A DNA stretch of 64,000 nucleotides. Origin: Candidatus Thorarchaeota archaeon (lineage in GTDB: Archaea > Asgardarchaeota > Thorarchaeia > Thorarchaeales > Thorarchaeaceae). This document shows, piece by piece, positions 34,257-42,286 of this stretch. Position numbers and translations under genes: made by a program. Below the pieces are notes generated by a model. The model saw nothing but the letters and a program-made list of their open reading frames with translations, did no database searches and was not told the DNA's origin. Each line of letters starts with the position of its first letter. Positions within the stretch are counted from its first letter, which is position 1. The DNA lies in contig CP070761.1 in assembly GCA_020348985.1 (NCBI GenBank), positions 2,355,102 to 2,419,101 of the forward strand. The letters are read 5' to 3'.

Positions 34257-35597
34257 CTACAGAGTAGTCACAAGATTGTGTTTCTTCACGAACTCGCACA
34301 GTACATCTTCGAGATTCGGACGACCTATTTCCTGTAGATCATACCTGACTCTCACACTAGGTTTGTTGATCTTCATTAGTTTTCCAAGGTCTATCGGTGT
34401 CCCAATCACAACTGCATCAACGTCGGCTTTGTTGATTGTCTCCTGTAGCTCTTTCATCTGTGTCTTTCCGTAACCCATTGCAGGTAGCACATTCTCGAGA
34501 TGGTAGTACTTCTCGAATGTATCTTTGATGCTGCCAACTGCATAGGGTCGCGGGTCGACTATTCTGGCGCCTGCTTTCCTAGCTGCAATGTATCCTGCGC
34601 CATATGGCATATCGCCATGTGTGACCGTTGGACCGTCCTCTACAATAATCACACTCTTGCCTTTGATCTTCTCTATATCATCAATCAAAAGCGGTGAAGC
34701 AGCCTCGATTATTACCGCTTCTGGATTTGTTGCGAGAATGTTCTCTCTGACCTCTTCTATGTCGTCGTAGTCGGCTGTGGTAACCTTGTTGATGATTACA
34801 ACGTCGGCCATACGTAAATTGGTTTCTCCTGGATAGTATGAAATCTCGTGACCGGGTCTGTGTGGGTCAACGATTGTAATCATAAGATCGGGTTCAAAGA
34901 ATGGAAAGTCGTTGTTTCCTCCGTCCCAAGTTATTACATCAGCCTCTTGCTCAGCTTGTTCGATTATCCTGTCGTAGTCAATACCCGCATAGAGGGTCAC
35001 TCCCAGATTGATCATTGGCTCGTATTCTTCTCGCTCTTCGATTGTGCATCTGTACTTGTCCAAGTCCTCAAGCACTTCATATCGCTGAGCAATCTGAGTG
35101 GTCAAGTCCGGGTCATATGGCATTGGATGACGAATGTTAACCGGCTTCAGCCCGATGTCTAGCAGTATCTTGTTCACTCTTCTTGATGTCTGACTTTTTC
35201 CGCAACCAGTTCTAACAGCGCAGACAGCAATGACCGGTTTTTTGCTCTTTAGCATCGTGGTCCTAGGTCCCATCATTCGAATGTCGGGGCCGAGGCTGTT
35301 GACCCATGCAATCTTGTGACCTACGGTGTCATAAGATAGATCTGAATATGCAAGAATGCATTGTTCCACATCGAACTTGTCAACCAACTCCGGCAACATC
35401 TTTTCGGGATAGATTCGGATTCCTTCAGGGTATAGGTCTCCTGACAATTCCGGAGGATACTTTCTATCTCCTATTCCCGGAATCTGCTCGGCGGTGAAAG
35501 CAACTACTTCATATCTATCGTTGTCCCGAAAATGAACATTGAATACGTGAAAGTCGCGACCCGCTGCTCCTAAAATCACCACTCTCGTTCTGGTCAT
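34257..35597 (-). CDS. COG2403-type P-loop GTPase, cyclic 2,3-diphosphoglycerate synthetase-like
   Basis: About 446 residues. The N-terminal Rossmann-like part begins RVVILGAAGRDFHVFNVHFR. The P-loop region AVCAVRTGCGKSQTSRRV is near residue 125. GGNNDFPFFEPDL near 228 and VVIINKVTTAD near 268 give a GTPase-like layout. This matches the COG2403/cDPGS group, which makes cyclic 2,3-diphosphoglycerate in some methanogens; in other archaea the function is unproven. ATG 35597 follows AGAGG; the ATG at 35648 is in frame but has no Shine-Dalgarno site. About 210 bases with no gene lie between its start and the next minus-strand gene. Confidence 0.72.
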   Translation of the reverse strand: MTRTRVVILGAAGRDFHVFNVHFRDNDRYEVVAFTAEQIPGIGDRKYPPELSGDLYPEGIRIYPEKMLPELVDKFDVEQCILAYSDLSYDTVGHKIAWVNSLGPDIRMMGPRTTMLKSKKPVIAVCAVRTGCGKSQTSRRVNKILLDIGLKPVNIRHPMPYDPDLTTQIAQRYEVLEDLDKYRCTIEEREEYEPMINLGVTLYAGIDYDRIIEQAEQEADVITWDGGNNDFPFFEPDLMITIVDPHRPGHEISYYPGETNLRMADVVIINKVTTADYDDIEEVRENILATNPEAVIIEAASPLLIDDIEKIKGKSVIIVEDGPTVTHGDMPYGAGYIAARKAGARIVDPRPYAVGSIKDTFEKYYHLENVLPAMGYGKTQMKELQETINKADVDAVVIGTPIDLGKLMKINKPSVRVRYDLQEIGRPNLEDVLCEFVKKHNLVTTL

Positions 35598-35810
35598 GTC
35601 AATGCTAGCCTCTTTGTGAGTCTTCGATACAATTGAGAGAGGCTTCATGTGGTCGTTAAGATATTATCGGTTCAACGATTAATCCCGTGAGCTTCGATGT
35701 TTGACCAAGTCGGCTCAAAGCAAATCAATCGAAAAGGAAGGTACATTCAGGACAGGGCGGAGAGTCGGGGCAAATCTGATTCCAGAGTAGGCAATGCTTC
35801 ACCCGCTTTC

Positions 35811-36440
35811 TCATAAAAGACCAGTGGGAAGATGTACTGCATGTGTACAACGATCATCTCCTTTAAGGAGTGATTCAGTCAATTCGACCTCCACTGGTTG
35901 TTCCAGTATGCCCTCCCAAAGCTGCTTTACCCATCCTCCAGAACAGCAACAGAAGGTTGGCGATATCTGCTCCTTGCTCCTTTTCACGAGAGAGCAATGG
36001 CAATAAGCCAGACGTCTCTCCTCGTCAGTGGTAGCTTTCTCAAAGGCCTTTGGATCATAGGGGACCTTCGTTACATAGACTATATTGCCTTCTCGGGTTG
36101 GATAATCATAGAACGAGCCTCCGCCCCAAGATTTGTCTTTGCGCATCACTTCAATTAGGTCGTCAAGATTTCCAGTTCGTTTGAACTCGGCCCTCATCTT
36201 CTTTATTCGCGTCTTTGGATATGTATGCGGACAAGTTTCAACCATTATTTCATTTCTGGTCTTGTCGTCACATAGACTATCTAGTCTATCCATGGCCGAT
36301 TTTATCCAAATAGTGCGCTGCTCTTTCGCGCTCTTGCCTGCGCCCGATGGTAATTGATCCCACCCCTTCGCTATGCTTGATCTCACTTCCATGTTTGTAT
36401 GGCGGTCCAACCTTTCAACGAATCTACGAAACCATTTCAT
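35811..36440 (-). CDS. Cys-rich protein (DUF6144/ATC-hydrolase-like C-terminus)
   Basis: A 209-residue soluble protein. The C-terminal half holds YCHCSLVKRSKEQISP, FCCCSGGWVKQLWEGIL and QPVEVELTESLLKGDDRC, a pattern I associate with DUF6144/L-2-amino-thiazoline-carboxylate-hydrolase-like proteins. The cysteines may bind a metal or heme; there is no direct evidence. GAGG lies eight bases before ATG 36440. It is a stand-alone minus-strand gene. Confidence 0.55.
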   Translation of the reverse strand: MKWFRRFVERLDRHTNMEVRSSIAKGWDQLPSGAGKSAKEQRTIWIKSAMDRLDSLCDDKTRNEIMVETCPHTYPKTRIKKMRAEFKRTGNLDDLIEVMRKDKSWGGGSFYDYPTREGNIVYVTKVPYDPKAFEKATTDEERRLAYCHCSLVKRSKEQISPTFCCCSGGWVKQLWEGILEQPVEVELTESLLKGDDRCTHAVHLPTGLL

Positions 36441-36736
36441 TCTCCTAGCCTCGATAGACAGGTAGTGGTTTACAGGTGATGAGGATGTGTGATGTAGATC
36501 CGAGAGGATGTTTTTGTCTTTATAGCTCGTTCCTTCCGAGCACGACTGTCCTCACTTATCGGAAGTATCGTCCATGCTTCTTTGAATTCTATACCACGGA
36601 CTGATGTTGGATCCTCCGTTTGCGAATTCGTGGACATTTTGCTGACTAAACCCTTCGATATTTCGAAGAACACTTCGGTTAATGGTAATCTCGAATAATG
36701 TGCTAATATTATCGGAAAATCGCACTGATAACACAT
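36441..36736. other. Intergenic region without supported gene
   Basis: Between the Cys-rich minus-strand gene and the E2F-like promoter. A short minus frame (36470-36736) exists but has poor composition and no ribosome-binding site. No RNA motif is seen. Confidence 0.4.
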
Positions 36737-36753
36737 AGGTATATATGTAACCT
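36737..36753 (+). promoter_or_regulatory. Palindrome over TATA box of E2F-like gene
   Basis: AGGTATATATGTAACCT: AGGT/ACCT half-sites enclose a TATATAT core about 45-58 bases before GTG 36795. A factor bound here would block TBP, so autoregulation by the neighbouring factor is possible. Confidence 0.4.
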
Positions 36754-36794
36754 ACAGGAATGAATCTGGAAGCGACCCGAGAGGGGGCTAGAGC

Positions 36795-37346
36795 GTGAAG
36801 CTGGTTGATCTGAGCCGGGAACTAATTAGAGTACTGAAGGAGACTTACCCGGCAGGCAAGCGCAGTGATGTCATTGCCAAAGATCTAGGCGTGCCCAAGC
36901 GAAGGGTGTACGATGTCATTGCAGTATTGAAATCCCTCGACATGGTAAGAACCAGTCGAAGGTACGATGGTACAACCGTTACCTGGATTGACCGCTCAGA
37001 GGATTTTGTAAGTCGAGCTGATTATGACGCAATAAGAATGAATCTTGATGAGGTCAATGTAGCCAGAAAGGACTTGCAGGTCCAGGTAGCGGAGCTCAAA
37101 GAATCCCTCCGCGTAACCAAGACCAAGCTTCGGACAGATGTGCCAACTGTTGAGGCATCCGATCGTATGGTATTTCACACGACTCAGCTTCGAATTAGAC
37201 CACTCTCCTCCAACGGGATAAAGCGAGTTCGCGACTCAGGAATGGAAGTGCTAGTTGAGACTAACGAGGCCGGAATGCTTGTCGATCCTGCAGAGACTGA
37301 ATCGGATGAAAAAGAGTCTCTCATCAAGAGCCTTCAACGAGTCTAG
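36795..37346 (+). CDS. E2F/DP-like winged-helix transcription factor
   Basis: A 183-residue protein. Residues 1-66 form a winged helix whose recognition helix reads VPKRRVYDVIAVLKSLDMV, with the R-R-x-Y-D signature (36-40) of E2F/DP factors (VQKRRIYDITNVLEGI in E2Fs, from memory). A wing strand TVTWIDR follows. Residues about 74-115 are heptad coiled coil (NLDEVNVARKDLQVQVAELK), then a strand-rich region. That region's MEVLVETNEAGMLVDPAE loosely resembles the E2F marked box. GTG 36795 follows GAGGGGG by eight bases. DNA binding is well supported; E2F homology needs a profile search. Confidence 0.65.
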   Translation: MKLVDLSRELIRVLKETYPAGKRSDVIAKDLGVPKRRVYDVIAVLKSLDMVRTSRRYDGTTVTWIDRSEDFVSRADYDAIRMNLDEVNVARKDLQVQVAELKESLRVTKTKLRTDVPTVEASDRMVFHTTQLRIRPLSSNGIKRVRDSGMEVLVETNEAGMLVDPAETESDEKESLIKSLQRV

Positions 37347-37355
37347 ATTGGATGA

Positions 37356-37769
37356 CTATTCTGCAAGCCTTAGAGAAGCATTGCTACCACGCCGTATAGT
37401 TTCAAGCTCATCTAGAGCGTCCTCATTCTCAATCCTTCCTATGATGTTCACAGGGCTGAACGTCTGCATGTCTCTTGTATAGATACAGAGTGAATCACCT
37501 AGCGGCATGTAGGCGATATCAGCTCGCTTGACGTCCTTTGTCGGTTTCTGGTTTCCCTTTCCAATGGTAAGGATGATCTTCATTTCGCCCTTTAGCATTG
37601 CCGCTCGTCCTTCAAATGGCAAGCGAAACTTGATCTCCTCAACTATTCCTGGTGCCAACACTCTGTCAATGGTTCCACGAAGAATCAAGCCGCCTTCGAA
37701 CTCTAGTTCGATGGGTACGTCACTTTCTTCCATTGTGACATCATTACTTGTTGATGAGAAGTGGTTCAT
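37356..37769 (-). CDS. Cyclophilin-like fold protein (DUF369/TM1367 type)
   Basis: About 137 residues, all-beta. The order of motifs PIELEFEGGLILRGTIDRVL, EIKFRLPFEGRAAMLKGEM, RADIAYMPLGDSLCIYTRD and NIIGRIENEDALDEL matches the small archaeal/bacterial cyclophilin-like family (Cyclophil_like, COG2164). Peptidyl-prolyl isomerase activity is not established for these. The start is uncertain (ATG 37769 with AGGT, or 37733). It is convergent with the E2F-like gene, with stops ten bases apart. Confidence 0.6.
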   Translation of the reverse strand: MNHFSSTSNDVTMEESDVPIELEFEGGLILRGTIDRVLAPGIVEEIKFRLPFEGRAAMLKGEMKIILTIGKGNQKPTKDVKRADIAYMPLGDSLCIYTRDMQTFSPVNIIGRIENEDALDELETIRRGSNASLRLAE

Positions 37770-37870
37770 AAAACCTACGATGATTCTGCTGGCGAGGTTC
37801 CTCAATTGCAAGAGACTAATTGGCTCTTCAGATTCTATATTGTATAGACAGGTTCAGTAATGGTAATCAA

Positions 37871-38227
37871 ATGGCGGGGCAGATGGATTTTCAACTACTA
37901 GCCTTCTTCATGAGTCTCCTCGGCATTCTGTTTCTTCTCATCGTTGAAAGAAGTAAAGTCAGTAGCGAACCGAGTGGTTTCCTTCGAGGACTGGCTTCGT
38001 CACCCCGAATCATTGGTCTCCTATACATGCTGTTCATCGTTACTCTGCATCTTTGGGTGGCATTCATCGCTGCAGTGATTCGCTATCTGGCTTTGGCGTC
38101 GGACCCTATGGTCGATCATTTCTATCGCAATTTGGCTATTGTGGCTGTTAGATCGGACATTCTCTTGGCAGCTGTCTCCTTGAGTGCGAATGAGGCCGCT
38201 GGAGTCGGACTAGTGCGGAGTGTGTGA
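37871..38227 (+). CDS. Small membrane protein, three helices
   Basis: A 118-residue protein with three hydrophobic segments (FQLLAFFMSLLGILFLLIVE, GLLYMLFIVTLHLWVAFIAA and a weaker third near the end). No family recognised. ATG 37871 with GGTAA upstream is taken, with ATG 37883 an alternative. It precedes the first vWA gene by about 40 bases and may be part of the vWA/amidohydrolase region. Confidence 0.55.
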   Translation: MAGQMDFQLLAFFMSLLGILFLLIVERSKVSSEPSGFLRGLASSPRIIGLLYMLFIVTLHLWVAFIAAVIRYLALASDPMVDHFYRNLAIVAVRSDILLAAVSLSANEAAGVGLVRSV

Positions 38228-38269
38228 AAACGCAATCATCAGTCGAGAAGCGTCACTGAAAATACTTAA

Positions 38270-39448
38270 TTGGCTACGAGCAAAGCAGACTGTTGGAGCG
38301 GACAAGGACTGGATACCTCGAACCTTGATGTGGCATTTGTCATTGACACTACCGGCTCGATGCGCGATGACATTGATGCTGTGAGAGACAGTTTGTTTGA
38401 GATTGTTGACACGATAACAAGAAGAACCGAAGACCTCGCTATTCGTTTTGGGCTCGTATCATATCGGGACCATCCGCCTCAGGACAAAAGCTATGTTACG
38501 AAGGTCTATGACTTCACGTTCGACATCAAGAAGATCCACAAGCAGATATCCAGATTGAAGCCGTCTGAGGGCGGAGACATCCCAGAGGCTGTAGCTGATG
38601 GGATCTATGATGCGCGCACGAAGCTTTCATGGTCAGATAGCTCCTACAAAGTACTGGTCCTCATGGGGGATGCACCACCGCATGGACGAGAATACAACAA
38701 CCTTACCGACGACTACTTTCCAGATGGCTGTCCAATGGGTCATGATCCAAAGGAAGAGATGCAGGCTCTCAAGGGCATGTTCGGCAGCACGGTATTCGTC
38801 TTTGTGTGCGGCTGCAATCCACTAGTTGAGGACTCATTTCGTTCTATAGCAGAATCAGTGGATGATGGACGCTACTATAGTCTTCACGAGGCCGATCTTA
38901 TTCCAAGAGCCATCCTTCAGATTCTTGAAGATGTTGGAGATCTTATCGAGGCGGACCGAAGAGTCCTCGCTCACTACGAGAGTCATGATGGATCGTTTAG
39001 CCTGCCTGAGGCAGCATCTGAGTTGGACCTGGAACTACGTGATCTAAAGACCTCCTTATCACGTCTACTCGAATTGGGTCACATTCCGAGGTGGCCCAGA
39101 GGCCGGCCGTTGTCACCATCTCAAATGGGACTGATCGTTCAGCTGGGCAAAGTACCCGACGCCCTGTTAGCAGGACGTCCATTCAAGTATCGGTTGAAAG
39201 TGCGAAATCCAAGTTCTGCAGTGATTGGGATTAGGCTTGTTGTATCGCTCATCACTGATGAAGGGGTTTCTGAGGTAACGAATGAACCTCATGAAATAGG
39301 TCCTCGCGCCGACCAGTATCTTGATCTTGAGTTGGTGCCTATGACTGAGGTTGAAGGTAAAGCAACTCTGCGAGTCGAAGTGTTCTATGGCTCGACTTCA
39401 ATTGCCAGTGGTGCACATAAAGTACGCCTCTATTTGCAACAGGGTTAG
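38270..39448 (+). CDS. vWA-domain protein with winged-helix-like and beta-sandwich tail
   Basis: A 392-residue protein. Residues about 18-220 form a von Willebrand A domain with an intact-type MIDAS, Asp26-x-Thr28-x-Ser30 (VIDTTGSMRDD); later metal-loop residues lie in EGGDIPEA and LMGDAPPH. Residues about 235-280 look like a winged helix (SFSLPEAASELDLELRDL). The last 110 residues resemble a CARDB/Ig-like sandwich (GRPFKYRLKVRNPSSAVIG). TTG 38270 is the only start that keeps the domain intact and it has no clear Shine-Dalgarno site. It probably assembles protein complexes in the cytosol and lies convergent with the pseudo-amidohydrolase/vWA protein. Confidence 0.75.
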   Translation: MATSKADCWSGQGLDTSNLDVAFVIDTTGSMRDDIDAVRDSLFEIVDTITRRTEDLAIRFGLVSYRDHPPQDKSYVTKVYDFTFDIKKIHKQISRLKPSEGGDIPEAVADGIYDARTKLSWSDSSYKVLVLMGDAPPHGREYNNLTDDYFPDGCPMGHDPKEEMQALKGMFGSTVFVFVCGCNPLVEDSFRSIAESVDDGRYYSLHEADLIPRAILQILEDVGDLIEADRRVLAHYESHDGSFSLPEAASELDLELRDLKTSLSRLLELGHIPRWPRGRPLSPSQMGLIVQLGKVPDALLAGRPFKYRLKVRNPSSAVIGIRLVVSLITDEGVSEVTNEPHEIGPRADQYLDLELVPMTEVEGKATLRVEVFYGSTSIASGAHKVRLYLQQG

Positions 39449-39481
39449 GTCCTGGGTCCCAATTGCATGTCAGAAGTGTAG

Positions 39482-42118
39482 TCAGGATGTAATATCCTTA
39501 ATCGATGAAAGAAGATAGCTCTCGAACAGACTTGCCGAGAATAGCTCTATTGGGACCACTCGTGTATTGGTCAATTCAAGAGTATCAAAGAGTCTCTCGG
39601 CATCACTGTCTGATTCAAATCCGATGAAATCAAGTCGAATGGCGTCGGTCCTTCTGATGGATCTCAAGAACGGTCGAAGATTCTCTTCCTCTTCATCTGG
39701 TGCAGTTGTTATTACGATTGCGAGAGTTGGTTTCTCTTCGCCAAAGTCCTCCACAAGCTCTGCGATTGTCCTGAGAGCTTCGCTCATCTTTCCTCCTGAG
39801 GAGGTCTCTTCAGCAATGTCCATAGTGAAGAAGACCAACGACTGAAGCACCTCTTCAGACTGCATGTCTTCCTCGAATTCCAGGTGTGTTTGAATCTCAT
39901 GTCCTCTCTGAATTGTGAACTTTGTCGCCTTGTCTCCGATTGAGACTACGGCTAGCCGACCACCTGAACGGTTTACCGACAAACTCTGGATTGCCACCAA
40001 CGACATGATTGTGGCCAATTCCTGCCTCGTTATCATGTCGCCTAGATTGTTGAGAAACTCATCTACTCCATGTACTCTACTGATCAGAGATGAGAGCATG
40101 TGTCTCAGATAGAATGGAGTCTTCAGAGGAACGTCTCTGTGTTGCATCCCCTCACTATGGATGATTGCCAGAATGAGGTTGAATTCCTTGAAGGACTCCG
40201 CTGGCCATATTGACATCCCATCAACAGAAAGCTTGGCGATACGTCCAGGATCTAGTTGTGGAGATGACTTGACCAGCGTCAACGAGATCATATGACTGTC
40301 TCTTCCTATCCATACTTTGGCTCCCTTCCCCACCAACCGTCCGTCCAGTCTTCTCTGAATGTCTTCTTCGTTCATTCTGAGATATGAATACGTTTCTCCA
40401 GAAGCAGAAGGCGCAGACTCTTCGAATGCAAACATCGCATTACTGATTTCATCTGCCTTGCCAGTGATTCTTACCAAGTCAACGGTTGTCGGATCCCTCA
40501 GACCTATCAGATCCGCATCATCACGAGAAATCGCAACTTTCTTCGGGGGACACCAAGACGCGACCTCCATCTTGCCGACTCCCCAGTTATTGGTTCCAGG
40601 CTCAAGGGCAACTACAATGTCTCCTCCTGAGGCCCCTATAGCACGCATATCCTCTTCACAAAGCATAAACACTCCTGGCTCCGTGTCTCTGAAGACTACG
40701 CCGAAAGTAAGGGACGACACTACTTCGTTCAGGTAGCTTACTTGCAGGCACTTAAGTAGCTCATAGTGAAAGCGACTTAGATGCGCAGGTGAAGTCAGAA
40801 TTGGGCCCTCAGACTTCGTTGAAGCACGGACCAGAGTATTGTGGATTCCAACGCTTCTTGAACGCAGATTCTCTGAGAATGAAGACCTCCATCCAGCAAC
40901 TCTCAAGGTGTCGTCACGTTCAATCAGGAGTGCCAAACTCATTGCTGAAGGAGAGGAAGGATCCTTTACAGTTAGAACATAGCTATTCAGATCGACACGA
41001 CCGCCGTTCTCAGAGATCATGTTGTCAATGGAGACAATCCCATGAAGGCGCTGTGTTGCCATAATCTCAAGTATACGGGAGAGTTCGTCCATTGAGGTCT
41101 TCCCCAATCTACCCTCAGCAACAACTGACATACAGTTTTCAACATAGTCTAGAAACGGTGGCCTGGGGGGTAGCAAAGCAAGAACATTTCCGCCGAGTAT
41201 CCGTTGAATATCTTCAGCCTTAGCTGAAACGTTCCTGCTCAGGAGCAGGCTTAGTAGCTCAGGAATGCTATCTCCAGTTTGGGTTTCCGGGTATCCACTC
41301 GAAAACACGAGCCGTGTAGACCAATCTGTTCCGCGTCCGTTTTCTCTCAGATAGGTCACAATGGTTGACAATGAAGATACTGTTGCCCCAGCGGTTGTAA
41401 TCCTGATATTCGGAAGATCAAGGAGTCTTGTTATGTCATGCCCCCATGCTCTATGACGACCAGCAGACACGATGATGCCAGGAGCTTGGTGTCCCATCTG
41501 CCTCAAAGAGATTGACCATTTGAGCAGTGAATCCAAGTCTTCTGGTCCCTTGAGATTGATAAAGACTGGAAGGTTTGAACGGATGTACATCTCCAAAGAA
41601 TCGCCATTCGGCCCTTGGAATGCACTATCCAAATCAGTTGCATTCAGTAGACAGGTCCATCCGCTTCGAGTCGTCCTACCAAGTCTCATGTCTTGGGAGT
41701 AGTAGAGTCTTGGACCGTAGGGTGGCGTAGTACACCACCGATGCACGAGTTCTGTGTTCTTTTCCTGCTGTGTAGGAGGAAGTTTTGTGTTGCCTACCGA
41801 GACCAAGGGGTGCACCAAGAAGAAGTCTGCCAACCAGCTGTTACTTGAAGCGTCCAATACATTCTGATATAGACTCCCAATTACTGGAGGCTGTTTGAGA
41901 TATTCGTAGGCCTTTCTTGGCAGAAACTTGAATGCAGCAGAGTATTTTGTGGAGAAGTCATGAAGTCGGCTTTCCAACATTCCGAAATAGGAAAGAACGC
42001 GGGGCGGATCGAACGTTCGTATTAACGAGCCTATCTGAACCAGGCCAAGACTAACGGATGCATCTATGACAACGAAGCGTTTTAGCTCGCTCGCTTCAGT
42101 GTCTTCAACAACCAGCAT
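39482..42118 (-). CDS. Fused pseudo-amidohydrolase, Cdc48-N-like and pseudo-vWA protein
   Basis: 878 residues from ATG 42118 (GGAG nine bases upstream; begins MLVV like its neighbour at 42287); ATG 42160 is the alternative. Residues about 1-320 are an amidohydrolase barrel without metal ligands: DASVSLG where the neighbour has DAHHHMG, FSSGYPE where it has FGTDYSF. A shared accessory domain (about 330-450) follows. Then come Cdc48-N-like strands (GASGGDIVVALEPGTNNWG; RLDGRLVGKGAKVWIG). Last is a vWA-like domain whose MIDAS reads IIHSEGM instead of IDVSGSM. The two halves match the products at 42287 and 43845 in order. It is a likely non-catalytic scaffold or regulator. Confidence 0.75.
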   Translation of the reverse strand: MLVVEDTEASELKRFVVIDASVSLGLVQIGSLIRTFDPPRVLSYFGMLESRLHDFSTKYSAAFKFLPRKAYEYLKQPPVIGSLYQNVLDASSNSWLADFFLVHPLVSVGNTKLPPTQQEKNTELVHRWCTTPPYGPRLYYSQDMRLGRTTRSGWTCLLNATDLDSAFQGPNGDSLEMYIRSNLPVFINLKGPEDLDSLLKWSISLRQMGHQAPGIIVSAGRHRAWGHDITRLLDLPNIRITTAGATVSSLSTIVTYLRENGRGTDWSTRLVFSSGYPETQTGDSIPELLSLLLSRNVSAKAEDIQRILGGNVLALLPPRPPFLDYVENCMSVVAEGRLGKTSMDELSRILEIMATQRLHGIVSIDNMISENGGRVDLNSYVLTVKDPSSPSAMSLALLIERDDTLRVAGWRSSFSENLRSRSVGIHNTLVRASTKSEGPILTSPAHLSRFHYELLKCLQVSYLNEVVSSLTFGVVFRDTEPGVFMLCEEDMRAIGASGGDIVVALEPGTNNWGVGKMEVASWCPPKKVAISRDDADLIGLRDPTTVDLVRITGKADEISNAMFAFEESAPSASGETYSYLRMNEEDIQRRLDGRLVGKGAKVWIGRDSHMISLTLVKSSPQLDPGRIAKLSVDGMSIWPAESFKEFNLILAIIHSEGMQHRDVPLKTPFYLRHMLSSLISRVHGVDEFLNNLGDMITRQELATIMSLVAIQSLSVNRSGGRLAVVSIGDKATKFTIQRGHEIQTHLEFEEDMQSEEVLQSLVFFTMDIAEETSSGGKMSEALRTIAELVEDFGEEKPTLAIVITTAPDEEEENLRPFLRSIRRTDAIRLDFIGFESDSDAERLFDTLELTNTRVVPIELFSASLFESYLLSSIKDITS

Positions 42119-42286
42119 CTGGAATGACTCCGTTACACCCCAGTAGAATAAGTTACCCATATCAGGATTTGTGCGGGATGTGTGCTAATTCCTGGGACGC
42201 GTGCGGCGGACAACCGTGAATAGAAGTTCCTCACATGATTTATCTCCGATTAGGTTACTGAATCGCGATATAGGAGCAAATGCGTA

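Noticed and set aside
36470..36736. 88-residue minus-strand ORF
   Set aside because: Composition and lack of a ribosome-binding site suggest chance; it lies in the regulatory gap before the E2F-like gene.
42119..42160. 14-residue upstream start of the fusion pseudoenzyme
   Set aside because: ATG 42118 has a Shine-Dalgarno site and begins MLVV like its paralog; the longer form has neither, though it is not excluded.
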